Source: Tetrahymena thermophila SB210 (taxonomy: Eukaryota > Ciliophora > Oligohymenophorea > Hymenostomatida > Tetrahymenidae). From it: DNA of 64,000 nt. Below the pieces are notes generated by a model. That model did no database searches and was not told the origin of the DNA. It saw only the letters and a program-made list of their open reading frames with translations. A program made the translations under genes and the position numbers. Positions 28,791-40,431 of this stretch are shown piece by piece; position 1 is the stretch's first letter, and every line of letters begins with the position of its first letter. Where the stretch lies: assembly GCF_000189635.1 (NCBI RefSeq), contig NW_002476174.1:124001-188000 (forward strand), given 5' to 3'.

Positions 28791-30599
28791 TCAATTTTAT
28801 GAAAATAAATTACTAAATCCTACAACTATTCTAGAATAAAAAGATTAAGGTGAAGCAATTTATTTAGATAAAGAGTTTTAGAGTAATTTTTATATATTAG
28901 AAGATTTTATTCTGTAAGAAGAGGAGTCTGCAGTTTAGTCAATTGTATGAAATGAAATTAGATCGTCTAAATATTCTAAATAAAATAACTATTGTTTGTT
29001 TAGAGTTGCTTATTAAAGTAGATGAAAATGAATTTCTTTCATCCCTAAAAATAGCTGTTTGATATTGTCTTAAATAAATTAAGACTGATACATTGTATTT
29101 TGTATCATATCATTTAAGCTTTAGTTGGGAGAAGATTCACTAAACTTAGAATGTGATTTTTCAAGCGTTTTTAAGCATTTTTAAATATTTTAAACGTTTT
29201 TTTCATACACGTCAATCATATAATCTACTTTTTTATTTATTGAATTAAATTCTAAAGAATTTTTTTATTTGTATAAAAAAACTCCTCTCTTTGATACTTC
29301 CTCCTTCCCTGCTAGATAGCTTTTAAAATTCTCTAGTCTTTTTTATATCTTTACACATAATACTGATTATAAGAGAGAAGGTAATAGCTTTTTATGTCCA
29401 TAAAACTCTTCACAATAATCTTTTAAGGCCTTTTAATAATCTAATATTTATATCATAAACTCAATGATACCAACTTAAGAATCTATATTTTCTTAAACTT
29501 TATTTACTAATTCGCACTCAGGTAATTAGGATTCGTTAAATTAATGAAAAGAATCAGTAAGCATGTTGTTAATTTTAGCCTGCTTTAAATTTTAATCATA
29601 TTTAACGAATAATTCATGATTAAATAATTCATCTGTACTTATTCTATTTTTTTCATCATAAACTAGCATTCTTGCAATTAGCTATTTGACTTATTCGCTA
29701 ACTTCAACATCTTCTGGAAATCTTACTTTTTACTATTCCTTGATTGCTATCTTCAATAATTTATTAGTATTAGCAAACCAAGGATAAGAAGTATTGCAGA
29801 TATTATGACTATCATATTCTTAAATTGATTCATCTTTTAGCTTAAAAAATAACATAAAATACAGTGTTACTCCCAAGCTCCAAACTTCTGATTTAGAAGT
29901 ATATTCTTTTCCTTTAAATAAAATTAATATTATAAACTTTTTATTGTTTTATCATTTATTTTAAATATTCATAATAACACACTTAAATAATAATAAGATC
30001 TATATAAATTAAATACCTTTGAGAATTTGAGGTGATGAAAAAAGTGGAGTTCCAGTTATAGTTTTATATGTGTCATTAAGAATATTTGACTTTCTAGAGA
30101 TACTAAAATCACAAATTTTAGGTATATCATCATGAATTAGAATATTTGAAGGTTTTATGTCTCTGTGAATTATATTTTTTTCAGTCATTAAATATTTAAA
30201 TCCGCTAATTATTTATGAAAAAAGAAAAAGCACTCTTTATTCTTTAGGCCTGTTATTGTAAATATATTGTTCTAGATTACCACCATTGCAGAATTCAGTT
30301 ACAATATAAACATTTTACTCAGTTTTAACTGCATCTACATATTTTGTAATATGTGGGTGATCTAAATCTTTTTGCAATTCAATTTCTTGCATTATTCTTT
30401 CTAATGGATCTGAAATATTATATTATTTAAACACATTCAATTATAGCATTTTTATTGCAAATAACTGATTTTATTTAACTACTTTTTTTTCGCCATTTAC
30501 TTCTTCCACTAAATTTGCTTTGTATACTTTACCAAGACTACCTTAGCCTAAAATTTCATTTTCATTGAATTAATACTTGCTTATTGTTTTTATCTTCAT
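28791..30599 (-). CDS. protein kinase with DFS in place of DFG
   Basis: Exons 30599-30017 and 29911-28791 sum to 568 codons. The N-terminal kinase domain (about residues 8-290) has a glycine loop ILGQGSLGKVYKA, the lysine in LFAIKML, and the catalytic loop HRDIKPSNILIH. The magnesium motif reads CDFSIS, so DFG is DFS (codon at 30102-30104). The APE motif reads SSPQIL and the usual DxWSLG reads SEVWSLG. Lys, HRD Asp and the DFG Asp are all kept, so activity is possible despite the odd motifs. A 270-residue C-terminal extension rich in helix and Gln has no named domain. It belongs to the same family as the tandem kinases at 43-48 kb: same intron position after the P+1 loop and the same FxLFKxK/Q-type extension. 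Closest broad group is ULK-like, with low certainty. Confidence 0.85.
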
Positions 30600-31948
30600 C
30601 AGTATATCTTCTATTGAAATCTACTTAAATAGCAATATATATTTTCAATTTTATTATCAAATAATGCTAATTAAATATTATATTTATATTCAAAAACTTA
30701 TTCTTCACAGCACACTATTTATGAAATAGAATTATTATACTTTTCAATACAAGTTAATAAATTTAAATTATTTATAACCAAAATTATTCTAATAACGTGT
30801 ATTCCTTATAGTGATAAGTAAAAATCGCGAAAATATCGCAAATGCAAAAAATCGCAAATCGCAAAAATAAATTTAAAATCAAAATGATTTTCTAAAAAAA
30901 TTCTTAAAGCCAAAAATTTTATTTTATTATTAATCTATTAATAAACCTTTGATAACAAAAATAGCAATAAGCTTTAATTTTATATAAGTTTTCTTATAAG
31001 CTTGATTTAAATAAATTTATGAAATAACTATTAAACATTTTGAAAAAAATATTTTAATTTTGAAAATTTTTAATGTAAACTAATTATTTTGATATCGCTA
31101 AAAATATAATTTAATTAATTTCTAAATATTATATCCCTTAAAATTAAATTTAAAATTTCATAATACCTAAAATTAAGCCCTGTTAATAAAAAATAATATC
31201 TATCTCCTAAAATTTTAGTCAATTGAAGGCGAGTATGAATCATTTTAAAATGTTTTTATTTTTATATTTATATACTATTATAAAAATAATTTAAGAAGAT
31301 GAACAATTAACTCAGTTAATTAACAAATATACATGAATATTAATTAGAATTTCCCTTCCATCTAAATAATTTCTTCTCCCAAAAACTATTTCAAAATAAA
31401 TCAACAAACTAAACAAATTAATTATACTTTTATTCACTAAATTTTGATTCGTTTCAAAAAAATAAATATTATTATATTTAGAATTAAAAATTTAGCTTAC
31501 AACTAAATAAATAAATAAATTTAATTCTGTTGCATAAATAATTCATTCATTATATTCTTTTATAATTTTAAAATGTCTTAAATCGTATATCCATTAACTA
31601 AAATTCATTATTATTATTGTTGATTCTCTAAATAAAATTACAACTTTATTTTTAAATAAATTTGAATTAAAATTATTATTTTACTATTATAAATGCAAGA
31701 TATTTATTTGCCTTTATTTTTAAGAAAAAATAATTACCATTAATTTATATTTTAATCAAATAAATTAATTAATTACATTTTGGTTTTTAATTATTTTTCA
31801 AAAGTATATTAAATTAAATAATAAGCAAACATTTAGACTAGGCAAAACAAATTGAAATTTTAAGCTCAACAAAAAACTAAGAAATAGCCATTAAATTTAA
31901 AAAACAATTCTTAAGGCATAGAATAATATAAAATATCTAACTAGCAGA
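30600..31948. other. intergenic stretch containing a short ATCGCAAA repeat cluster
   Basis: Mostly featureless A/T sequence. At 30818-30868 a cluster of four to five degenerate copies of ATCGCAAA stands out. Two overlapping open frames near 31830-31950 look slightly coding-like but lack an ATG. Confidence 0.5.
30818..30868. repeat. degenerate ATCGCAAA direct repeats
   Basis: Four to five imperfect copies of ATCGCAAA/ATCGCGAAA occur within 51 bases, spaced by A runs. GC-containing words are rare in this region, so the cluster is visible by eye. It lies about 220 bases upstream of the kinase start and could be promoter-related or a simple slippage product. Confidence 0.5.
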
Positions 31949-32198
31949 ATGAAAGAGAAATACTTAAGAGCCAAATCAATTAGTAAATAAGTAAATATAA
32001 TAAAAAAAGTAATAATAATTAGAATAAGATTACTTTTATGAGGTTATCTTTAGCGATTTAGGAACTTTAGAGGATAGAAATGATTAAGAGTAAAAATAAT
32101 AAACAAAGGAATACTTAAAATATTATTTTAATTCATTAAAAGAAACAAAAAACGAATTATAAACTAATGTAAAATTAAGTTTTACACAAACTGTTTGA
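31949..32198 (+). CDS. possible small two-exon gene of unknown function
   Basis: Exon 2 (32023-32198) encodes a coding-like acidic/polar peptide including FYEVIFSDLGTLEDRND and ending LSFTQTV before TGA. Exon 1 (31949-31982) starts MKEKYLRAKSI and joins in frame through a 40-base intron (31983-32022), giving 70 codons. The composition of exon 2 differs from the random A/T frames around it. No family is recognised. The first exon is uncertain because upstream frames at 31840-31950 are also open. It could be a fragment of a larger gene. Confidence 0.33.
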
Positions 32199-32612
32199 GC
32201 TTCAACGTAGTATTAAAACTTTATATTCATATCAAAAAAAAATTTTCTAAAATAAAAAATTATTAGACATTCTTTTATCTCAATCGCACATATACACATA
32301 GATAGATAGAGAGATATTCTAAAAGCTTATAAAACATTTAAATGAATACAAACATATTAAATTTTATTTACTTTTTTCTTTTTATTAAACTTTAAATATG
32401 AAACAATAACTAAAAAACTTAATATATTTTTCAAATTATTCTCTTGATTTAAAATATTATTTTGAATTTTGAACTAAAATAATATCATTCATTTAATTAA
32501 TTAAATGCTGAAATACAAAAAATATATTATAAACTTTAATTTTATTGTTTTTCAAATTAAAAAAATGTTTTAGTATAGTAATTTTTTTATTGTTTTTTAT
32601 TAGCATTAATAT

Positions 32613-33380
32613 TCATTTAGTTTAATCATTTTCAGATTAATTTTCTTCCTCTTATTTTCCTTCTTCAATTTATGCATTATCGTTTGCATTTAATTGTGTG
32701 ACTAAAGTTTAAATAATTGAATGCAAGGAGGAGCTGCTAGTATCACTAGCATTTTGAATTGATTCCACATTTGTGTTGAACTAATTAAGCTCATTCAATT
32801 AGGCTAGTTTAAAGGTAGATTCGCTGCTGCTTCCTTCTATATATAAGTTCTAGTTAACGGAAGTATCTTCTTAATCACCTTGCTATTACATTTAAGCAAT
32901 TTATGAATTAGCCTATCCCTAGGAGTCTTGAGATTACATTTATACAGGAGAGTTGAAATTAGGAGCTACAACATTATCAGATTTTTGAAGGAAACTAAGA
33001 GATTCATTTGATATTTAGATTTAAGGAGAGACGTATTAGGTAAGTTAAAGTGACCTAGATAAGACTAAAGAAGAAATATTTTGCATTGCTCCAGTATTAA
33101 TACTTTTAACTTTTTCATCAATAGCATTAAAGAGTTACTTCAATTCAACTTCAAGTTGCAAATTCTCATTGAGCTAGTCGCCTTGAGTTTATTAGCTTTT
33201 CTTATCTTCTTGAGATTTATCCTTTTTTTTTTTTTACTTTTATAGCTTTTATAGATGTTCTTTTTAAATTTATTAAATAATTTATTCAAAATTTGGACGT
33301 TCTTCAGCGAGTATTTACTCTCTGTAGGCGCGATTCTAAATTATTTTTTTAAAAATCTATTCTTTAGTTAAGCTAGCCAT
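32613..33380 (-). CDS. Gln-rich acidic protein of unknown function
   Basis: A single exon of 256 codons, with the first ATG at 33380 followed by ASLTKEQIFKKIIQNRAYRE. Residues 1-60 are basic and helical (a Lys-rich run at 45-55), residues 65-110 amphipathic, and the remainder polar with many Ser, Gln and Asn; the C-terminal 20 residues are acidic (EEGKQEEENQSENDQ). TAA and TAG are used for about half of the glutamines. No domain is recognised. The basic head plus acidic tail resembles small nuclear or chromatin-associated proteins, but that is only a compositional remark. Confidence 0.6.
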
Positions 33381-34629
33381 TGTGTTGCTTATTGAATTTT
33401 TAATATTATTATTTATTATATTATATTTGTTAGTTCAAATCACTTTAATTTTTTTGTTTTGTAGCTTAATTAATTAATTTTTTGTTTTGTAGCTTAAATA
33501 ATTAATTAATTTTCTTGCTTTAAGTAGAACAAAAATTTTTGATTGATTATTTCTTTTATTAATTTTTTTACTCTCTATATGTAAAATATATATATTAATA
33601 ATTAATTTTATTTATTTTTCTATTTTATTGTTTTATATATTAACGAATGAAAAATGTCTCTTTTAAAGTATTACATTTGTTAATTTAAAGATAATATTAT
33701 TCTAATTGCTAATATTTTAGTATTTAGCTTTTTAATTGATTTTAATATTTAAGAATTATTAAATTTATTAGTTTTTATTATTTCAGTAGATTTTTATTCC
33801 TTACTTCATACAATTTTTCCTAAAACTATACATATTTAGCAAAAGATTTGATTAAACATAAACACCATTTTAAATATATTTTTATAATTCATGATTTTTT
33901 TGAGAAAATAAGTAATGATACAAGTTTAAATCAAAATATTTTCATATTAATTTAGAATAACCTTTTAAAATAATAATTATTATTAGAGCCTGTAGACACA
34001 AACTAAAATCAAAAATTATTAAATTTTTAATTAGAATAACTAACAATAAAAATTTTTGTTAATAATTATTTTGATGAATTATTTTTATAATTTAAAATAT
34101 CAATTTTCTTTCTGTGTTTTAGTTTAATAAATGTAAATTTTTTTGTGTTTTTACAGCATTAAATTCTAATATTTAAGTGAAATAAACATATTTAATTTTT
34201 AAGATATTAAAATAAACATATTTAAATTTACTCTAATGTCTCAAAAACTAGTAGAAAAACAATTAATTTTTAAAGAAAATTGGATAAACTAGATTCTTTT
34301 TAAATACTTTTTTTTAATTTATTGTTGATGTGTATTGTGCATAATTACCATAAATATTTTTTAAAAATTATCAATATTTAATGATAAATTAAATAAAATT
34401 GTTGTTGATAATATATTTTTTTACAAATCTATTTCAATAAAATATTTCCTATCAATAATTAATTTAAAATTTAGGATAAATAAAAAAAAATAATTTAAGT
34501 TTTTACACATCTTTTTTCAAAACATTTTGATTAAAGGTTTTCAATATCAAATTGAATAAGGTCTTTGCAATTTTTAGAAAATTATTTATTACTAATTAAT
34601 TTTGACAAAATATCTTAAATATAAAACAA
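33381..34629. other. intergenic AT-rich DNA with a 30-base tandem repeat
   Basis: Divergent 5' ends flank this stretch. At about 33450-33510 the word TTTTGTTTTGTAGCTTAA followed by an ATTA-rich tail is repeated twice in tandem. Nothing else recognisable. Confidence 0.5.
33450..33511. repeat. two-copy tandem repeat near the start of the Gln-rich gene
   Basis: Two direct copies of a roughly 30-base unit (TTTTTGTTTTGTAGCTTAAT plus an ATTA-rich tail) lie 70-130 bases upstream of the ATG at 33380. Position suggests promoter or 5' UTR; no function is implied by sequence alone. Confidence 0.6.
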
Positions 34630-36139
34630 ATGAATTCTTAAAATTTGTAATTGGCTAGCTAGATAATTAGCAAAAGTTATATTGATTTATCTTCTTAAGC
34701 ATTAAATACAAGATAAAACTTAATAAAAGTTCTGTTATCTCAAAGGTATCCATATTTATTCACAACAATTTAATCTTTTAATATCTTTTTATCAAATATT
34801 TTATTGTTTATGTATCATTATTAGATGCTTACCTGATGATGGATGGGACGATTTAAGCATTGAACACTTTTTATAAGAGCTTGCTATGATGGATACAAAT
34901 AACTTTCCAAATAAAATGGGAGTTGGAGAAAGAGAAGGTAGAGTATTTAGCGAACTCGTTAATAAAAGACACTATTACATGGCACATGGTATTGGTAGAA
35001 GTGGAGATATTAGCGCAGAATAACCTAAAGCTGCAGGTTCTTCGCTTCTACTCAAGTTAACAGAGTATTTAGTAAAAGATACCTTAAAAATATGTGGATA
35101 TTAAAGCATAAAAAGTGTTTTGATAGTCCCTTTAGCTACTGGAATGGCCCTTAGTTTAGTCTTAAGCTCCTTAAGAGGTAATAATTTTAAGAAAAGGTAT
35201 GTCATATGGCCAAGGATTGATCAAAAAACGTGTTTAAAATGCATTTACACTAGTGGTTTAGAACCTTTGGTTATTGAAAATATTTAAAAAGAAGATAAAC
35301 TTACTACAAACATAGAAGAAATAGAAAAAGTAATTAAAGAGAAGTAAGATGAAATTTTATGTGTACTATCTACTACTTCTTGTTTTGCTCCAAGAATACC
35401 TGACGATATAGAAAAAATAGCTTAACTCTGTGCCAAATATAATATTGGACATGTTGTTAACAATGCATATGGATTGCAATGCACTAAAATTGCTAATAGT
35501 GTTAATATGGGAATTAAAAATGGTAGAGTGGATTGCTTAATTTCTTCCACTGACAAAAACCTAATGGTACCAGTTGGTGGTGCTTTTATATATTCACACA
35601 GTGAGAAGGTAATACAAGAAATAAATCAATTATATCCAGGAAGAGCAAGTGCTGGACCTATTTTAGATGTTTTTATTACTCTGCTTTCTATGGGGAAAAA
35701 AGGACTTAAAGATTTGCTTTCTTAAAGAAAAGAAAATTTATAATATTTGAAGGATTGTTTATAAAAATTTGCAGAACGTCACTCTGAAAGACTTTTAGAT
35801 ATTAAAGAAAATACAATTAGTTTAGCTTTAACCCTAACAACTATGAAGGAACAAATAATCTTAGAAAAAGAACAAGAAAATGAAAAAGATATTACTTCTC
35901 TAGGAGGTATACTATATAGTAAAAGAGTAATGGGAAGCAGAATTTTGAGTAACTAGACTAAAAGTGTTTGTGGAATTAAGTTTAAAAACTATGGCTCTCA
36001 CTCAGACTCCTTCACATATTTACCATACATGACTATAGCTTGTGCAATTGGTATGGAAAAAAAAGAAATTGATCAATTTTTATTAAAATTAGAAGATTCT
36101 TTCTAAGAGCTTAAAAAAAAAAAGGTTGACAAATAATGA
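34630..36139 (+). CDS. SEPSECS: O-phosphoseryl-tRNA(Sec) selenium transferase (SepSecS)
   Basis: Exons 34630-34745 and 34825-36139 sum to 477 codons, close to the usual length of about 500 for the family. The enzyme is a PLP-dependent transferase in the cytosol that turns phosphoseryl-tRNA(Sec) plus selenophosphate into selenocysteinyl-tRNA(Sec). Nearly every signature block is present in order: [90 protein letters not shown], then [13 protein letters not shown] with the PLP lysine at about residue 285, and [20 protein letters not shown]. The first exon (MNSQNLQLAS...LIKVLLSQR) matches the family's N-terminal helix. Start is the first ATG in that exon. The C-terminus is shorter than the human protein. 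Confidence 0.97.
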
Positions 36140-36905
36140 TTATAAAAATATAAAATTTAAAAGTTTTTGTTGAAGTAATTAATTATAAATTCTTTAAATA
36201 TGTTCAATTAATTATTTGTAATACTAGATTATTATAAAGACCTTATTAGTCTCTAATATAAAGACTCATTAAAATTATTGTATTTTTACTAAAAATTAAA
36301 ATAATCTAAAAAATCTTTTCAAATACTAAAATATAATTTTTCATTTAGTTTTTTGAAAAAATATGTTAAATAGTTAGATTTTTTGCTTTTAAAATTATTT
36401 TAATTTATTAATTTGCTGTAAGTAATATAAGTAAGTATATTTAAAATATTTTTTTAAGAAAATAAATGAAAGATTTTATTTTCGATTTTGTTTATTTGTT
36501 AAGTTTACTTAAATCGTATATTTAGTACAAATACTAATTTAACAGAATGAAAAATCAATTAGAAGACATGGCAAAAAGCGATAAGATATGCATGTATTTA
36601 CAAATAATATAATAGATTACGGTTTAAATAGATTAAATTTATTGAATCCCCTTAATAATGCTTTATATCTATCGATTTTTTTTGTAGATATTTTATATGA
36701 TTGATTTTTCATTTTGATTTAATAGAAAAATACTAAATAAATATAAAATAAAGATTGTATGAATGAATGAAAGAGGAGATCAAAGATTTCTTTCTAAGAA
36801 AAGGTAACGATAGAAGTCAAATCTTACTAATTAATCAGACTCTTATAAGTCATTGCTTAACTCACCTAAATATTTTATCATATATTTTTAAAATAACTCA
36901 ATAAC
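36140..36905. other. intergenic AT-rich DNA between convergent genes
   Basis: Lies between the 3' ends of SepSecS and the next minus-strand gene. No coding-like frame or structured RNA was seen. Confidence 0.6.
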
Positions 36906-38198
36906 TCAATAAATAAATCTTAATTTACCAGGATGTAATTGGAGAGCAAACTTAAATTCTTACTTGAAATTTTCAGCAGTACCATCTAAATTAAATCTGA
37001 AAGTCTAATAATATCAATAAAATAAATAAGTCTTAAGATGAAAAGCAAAGTGTAATAATTATAACAGCTATAAAATGATATTTAAATCTTTTTAAAAAAT
37101 TAACTACCTTCATGAATTCACCGAAAGTTTTAAGATCAAATGATCCTTGTGCTTACTTATCATAAATTTTCCAATAAGTATATGCAGCGATTTCGTTGGC
37201 AAGTAAATCTTAACCTAAAACTCTTTCCATAGAGGCAACTAATTTGCATTTATAGACTTCTAAAATATCTTCTTGAGTAAAGTTTCCCTAAAAGATTAAA
37301 TGTTTAAAAATTATTAATTTAATATAATTTATTAGAATTATTAAAGGGATATGTAGAAAGATATTTTTATTATATTTTTTGAATCTAGCAAACTAACTAA
37401 CTAACTATAAAATTACAGGGTAATTGCTAAGATAACCAAAGTGAGGATGAATCATCTAAACAAGAAGTCTGGGTTCAATAGGAATAGAGAATTTGAATTA
37501 GTTCATTAATTCGTAATGGAAGTCAAGCATTTTTGAAGAGTGAATAGTAGATTCTTTACGATTCTTTACAAATCCCCAAACTTGATCCATTTGACTTTAG
37601 AAATTTTTAGGAATTTAGAAATCTTCAGTCAACTAGCTTTTACGAATCTCTACATATTTAGACCATTCATCATATTATTATTTTGCAATGCTTTATCTTT
37701 CAGTTTTACTTCTTGAATTTCTATAAATGCATAATAAATTTTTAATTTATTTTTTCTTTATCTAAATTTGTAAAGAAGCTACCTAAATGCTTTTCTTGAT
37801 TCTACAAGTTGCTTAATCATATTTTCATAATCTTTATTGTGATAGAGACCTTATTCAAATGCTTATAAACCTTCAATTTCCATCATTTAGTCTCTAACAG
37901 CCTTTTTAAAAGGAGCCAATTTTGCTTTATAAATTATACATTAAAACATTAATAAAAAATATCATTTTAGAGTTTTAATGAGTTTGTTTTTGATTGATTC
38001 AGTTAGTTTTATGTTTTATAAAATTATCACCACATTTTATTTACTATTTAATTTTCTACCAGCTAAATATTCTCATCTAAAATGAAAAGCAAAAGCTTAT
38101 TAGATAATTCACTAAAATAATAGTAGGTAATTACTTGGATTAACGTATTCTTGCAAGCCTTTGGCTATTCCATTAACTACTTTCTAAGATGCTGCCAT
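36906..38198 (-). CDS. unrecognised six-exon protein, 266 residues
   Basis: Exons 38198-38135, 38071-38060, 37924-37783, 37720-37417, 37287-37108 and 37004-36906 sum to exactly 267 codons. The second exon is only 12 bases. The protein is mixed alpha-helical with no signal peptide, membrane segment or low-complexity run, which is unusual for this window. Sequence landmarks: NGIAKGLQEYVNPKYLAAKL near the start, a charged central helix (KQQYDEWSKYVEIRKSQ), WGFVKNRKESTIHSS, and FTQEDILEVYKCKLVASMER followed by LLANEIAAYTYWKIYDKQ. Codon use is rich in CAA/TAA Gln and GCT Ala, like an expressed housekeeping gene. I do not recognise a family. A ciliate-specific subunit of a large complex is one possibility, but nothing in the sequence proves it. 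Confidence 0.68.
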
Positions 38199-38735
38199 TT
38201 TATATTAATTGATATTACTTTCTAAATATTTCTTAAATATTCTCTAAGTTAAATAATAAGATTGTTTAGATTCTAAATTAATTGCTTTTAGCTATAATTT
38301 TTGTATTAAGATTTTTCTTCTCTAAACTTAATGCACTATACATTCATTCCACAATTAAAATTTAAGATGCAGCAATTATTCTTTAATTATTTTTCAATTT
38401 TATTTATTTTCTAATTTATCTTCAAAAGTCATTACAAACATTATTTTTTAATTAATTTTAATAAGGGCTATAATTTAGTTTTTTTTTTTCTTCTTTCTTC
38501 ATTCATTAATAAATATTTCATAAATACTAAAATTATTTTTAAATTAAATTACAAAAACTTTAGATTTATTTTCATTCACGATTTTTTTATTTTAAAAAAA
38601 TGAAATTAACTCTTTTTTCTAATTAAGAGAAATAAAAATTGAATAAAAATTATATTTATTTTTATGATGTACTGACTAAATTTTACAGTAAATACTATAT
38701 TTTTACATTGAATTAATTATTAAAAAGTAATAAAA

Positions 38736-40096
38736 TCAATTTTCTTCTTGCTATTCTTATTCTTGTTTTAATCTTTCTTCTTCCTCCAATCTCTTTTTTT
38801 CCTATTTATTTTTTATTTATTAGATCAAAGTTTAAAAATAATATAATTACTTCTTCTTAAACTCTCCATTTATCTTCTGCATATTTAAATGCGTTTAATT
38901 TTAAACTTCTCGTCACCTATTAAAATATATTTCATAATTATCTTTGTAATTAAATATTAAAATAAATTTATATATTATATGTTTATTTATTTTTACCTCA
39001 ACTTTATTAATTCTTTATAACTTTAATAAACCATTTATTGTTTCGTAAAGATAATTAGGATTTTTATTTATCAAGGGATTAAAGGAGTGTACTAAAGTTT
39101 TAAGATTAGGAAGAGCAGCTAGCTTTAAGATCTCTTCAAATTTATCGATCTTGTTTTCTCTTAAGTTCAAATATTGCAAATTCTCTAAATTTGGGAAATT
39201 CTCTTCGAATTACTCAATCTATAATTTTTAAAAATACCTTAGATTATACTTAAAGTAGTTTTATTTACATTATTTAATCTTAAGTGTAGCTTTGTAAGAC
39301 TAACAAGAGAGTCTATACCTACTACAGTTTTAATTTTATTTGCAGTTAAATAGAGCTCTTATAACTTAGGCATATTTACTAACTACTATGTAGTTTAAAT
39401 TCTATTCCCTCTTAATTCAAGAATTTTCAATGACTCATGACCTTCAAAAGTTTCCATTTTATCAACCAAGTTTTCATTTAAGTTTAAATGAATTAAATTA
39501 GGTGCTTTTGGTGTTAAAAGCTCGCTTATTCTGTTCTTTGATATATTCAAATACTTTATTTGTTAAAAAAAACAAATAAATGTTATCATTTAAGTAACTC
39601 TTTTTAATATTTTTTTAATACTTTTAAATTTCTGAACCCTTCCTCATTTTATAATGATTTTAAATCTTTTATATTGTTTTGACTTACATCAAGCCATATC
39701 AAATTAGGGAGATTACCGACTAAATGAATTAAATAAAAAGCCTAAATAAAATATCCTGATTTGATTCAAAAAAATGATATTACGGACTGTTATATCTTAG
39801 ATATTATTTGCATGTAAATCAATCTTTGTAAGCGCTTTATAGTTCGCGAATATTGCTTATAAACTATCTAATGACTTACTCTTTTATTTAAATTTTGAGA
39901 AATTAATTTAATAGCATTTTAATGAAATCTAACTAATTACATTAAGGTCTAAAACTGTGAAATGTATTCCTGTACGATCTATTGATAATTTAGGCTCAGA
40001 TAAATTTTTCATAATCAACTCTTCAAAATTTATTTTAGGTTTTTCATCAACCTTTTTAGCATCTTTAGGAGCTGGCTTCTTTTCTTTTTTACTCAT
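38736..40096 (-). CDS. leucine-rich repeat protein, LRRC23-like axonemal type
   Basis: Seven exons (40096-39941, 39880-39784, 39719-39622, 39553-39269, 39218-38997, 38916-38851, 38801-38736) sum to 330 codons; human LRRC23 is about 343 residues. A basic head (MSKKEKKPAPKDAKK) precedes seven to eight LRRs of the SDS22 type, such as LPNLIWLDVSQNNI, LKYLNISKNRI, LKILELRGNRI, LQELYLTANKI, LTKLHLRLNNI and LQYLNLRENKI. After the repeats come a capping segment (ALPNLKTLVHSFNPL, LLKLQRINKVE) and an acidic Glu/Gln coiled tail. LRRC23 shares the blocks ELRGN, NLYLAQN, TTLHLRDN and LQYLNLRGN, the cap and the Glu-rich tail. In LRRC23 these build the head of radial spoke 3 in motile cilia. LRR identity is sure, the LRRC23 subtype likely. 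Confidence 0.82.
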
Positions 40097-40431
40097 AAAA
40101 TTATGCTATTATTATAAAGTAAGTGTATGTGTGTGAATAATAAGTCTGAAAAAGTTATCTATAAATTGAATTATTTATTTATTATAACTGCTCTTATTGA
40201 TAATTTATTAAATCAAATGAAAATAAAAAGTAGAATTCAAAAAAGATATTTAATTCATTTAATAGTCAAAACCACTTTTATTAATTTCATTTATATTAAA
40301 AAAATCTTCATTTTTAAATTAATTTTATAAAAAAAAATCATTTTGTAAAACTTTTCTAAAATTTTACTAAAATTTCTCAAATAAAATACAACTGTATGGA
40401 ATACATGTAATTAACTATAAAATAAATAATT
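40097..40431. other. short intergenic stretch
   Basis: Separates the LRR gene start from the 3' end of the pyrophosphorylase gene. A 67-residue frame at 40127-40330 is Ile/Leu/Lys/Asn-rich and has no coding support. Confidence 0.6.
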
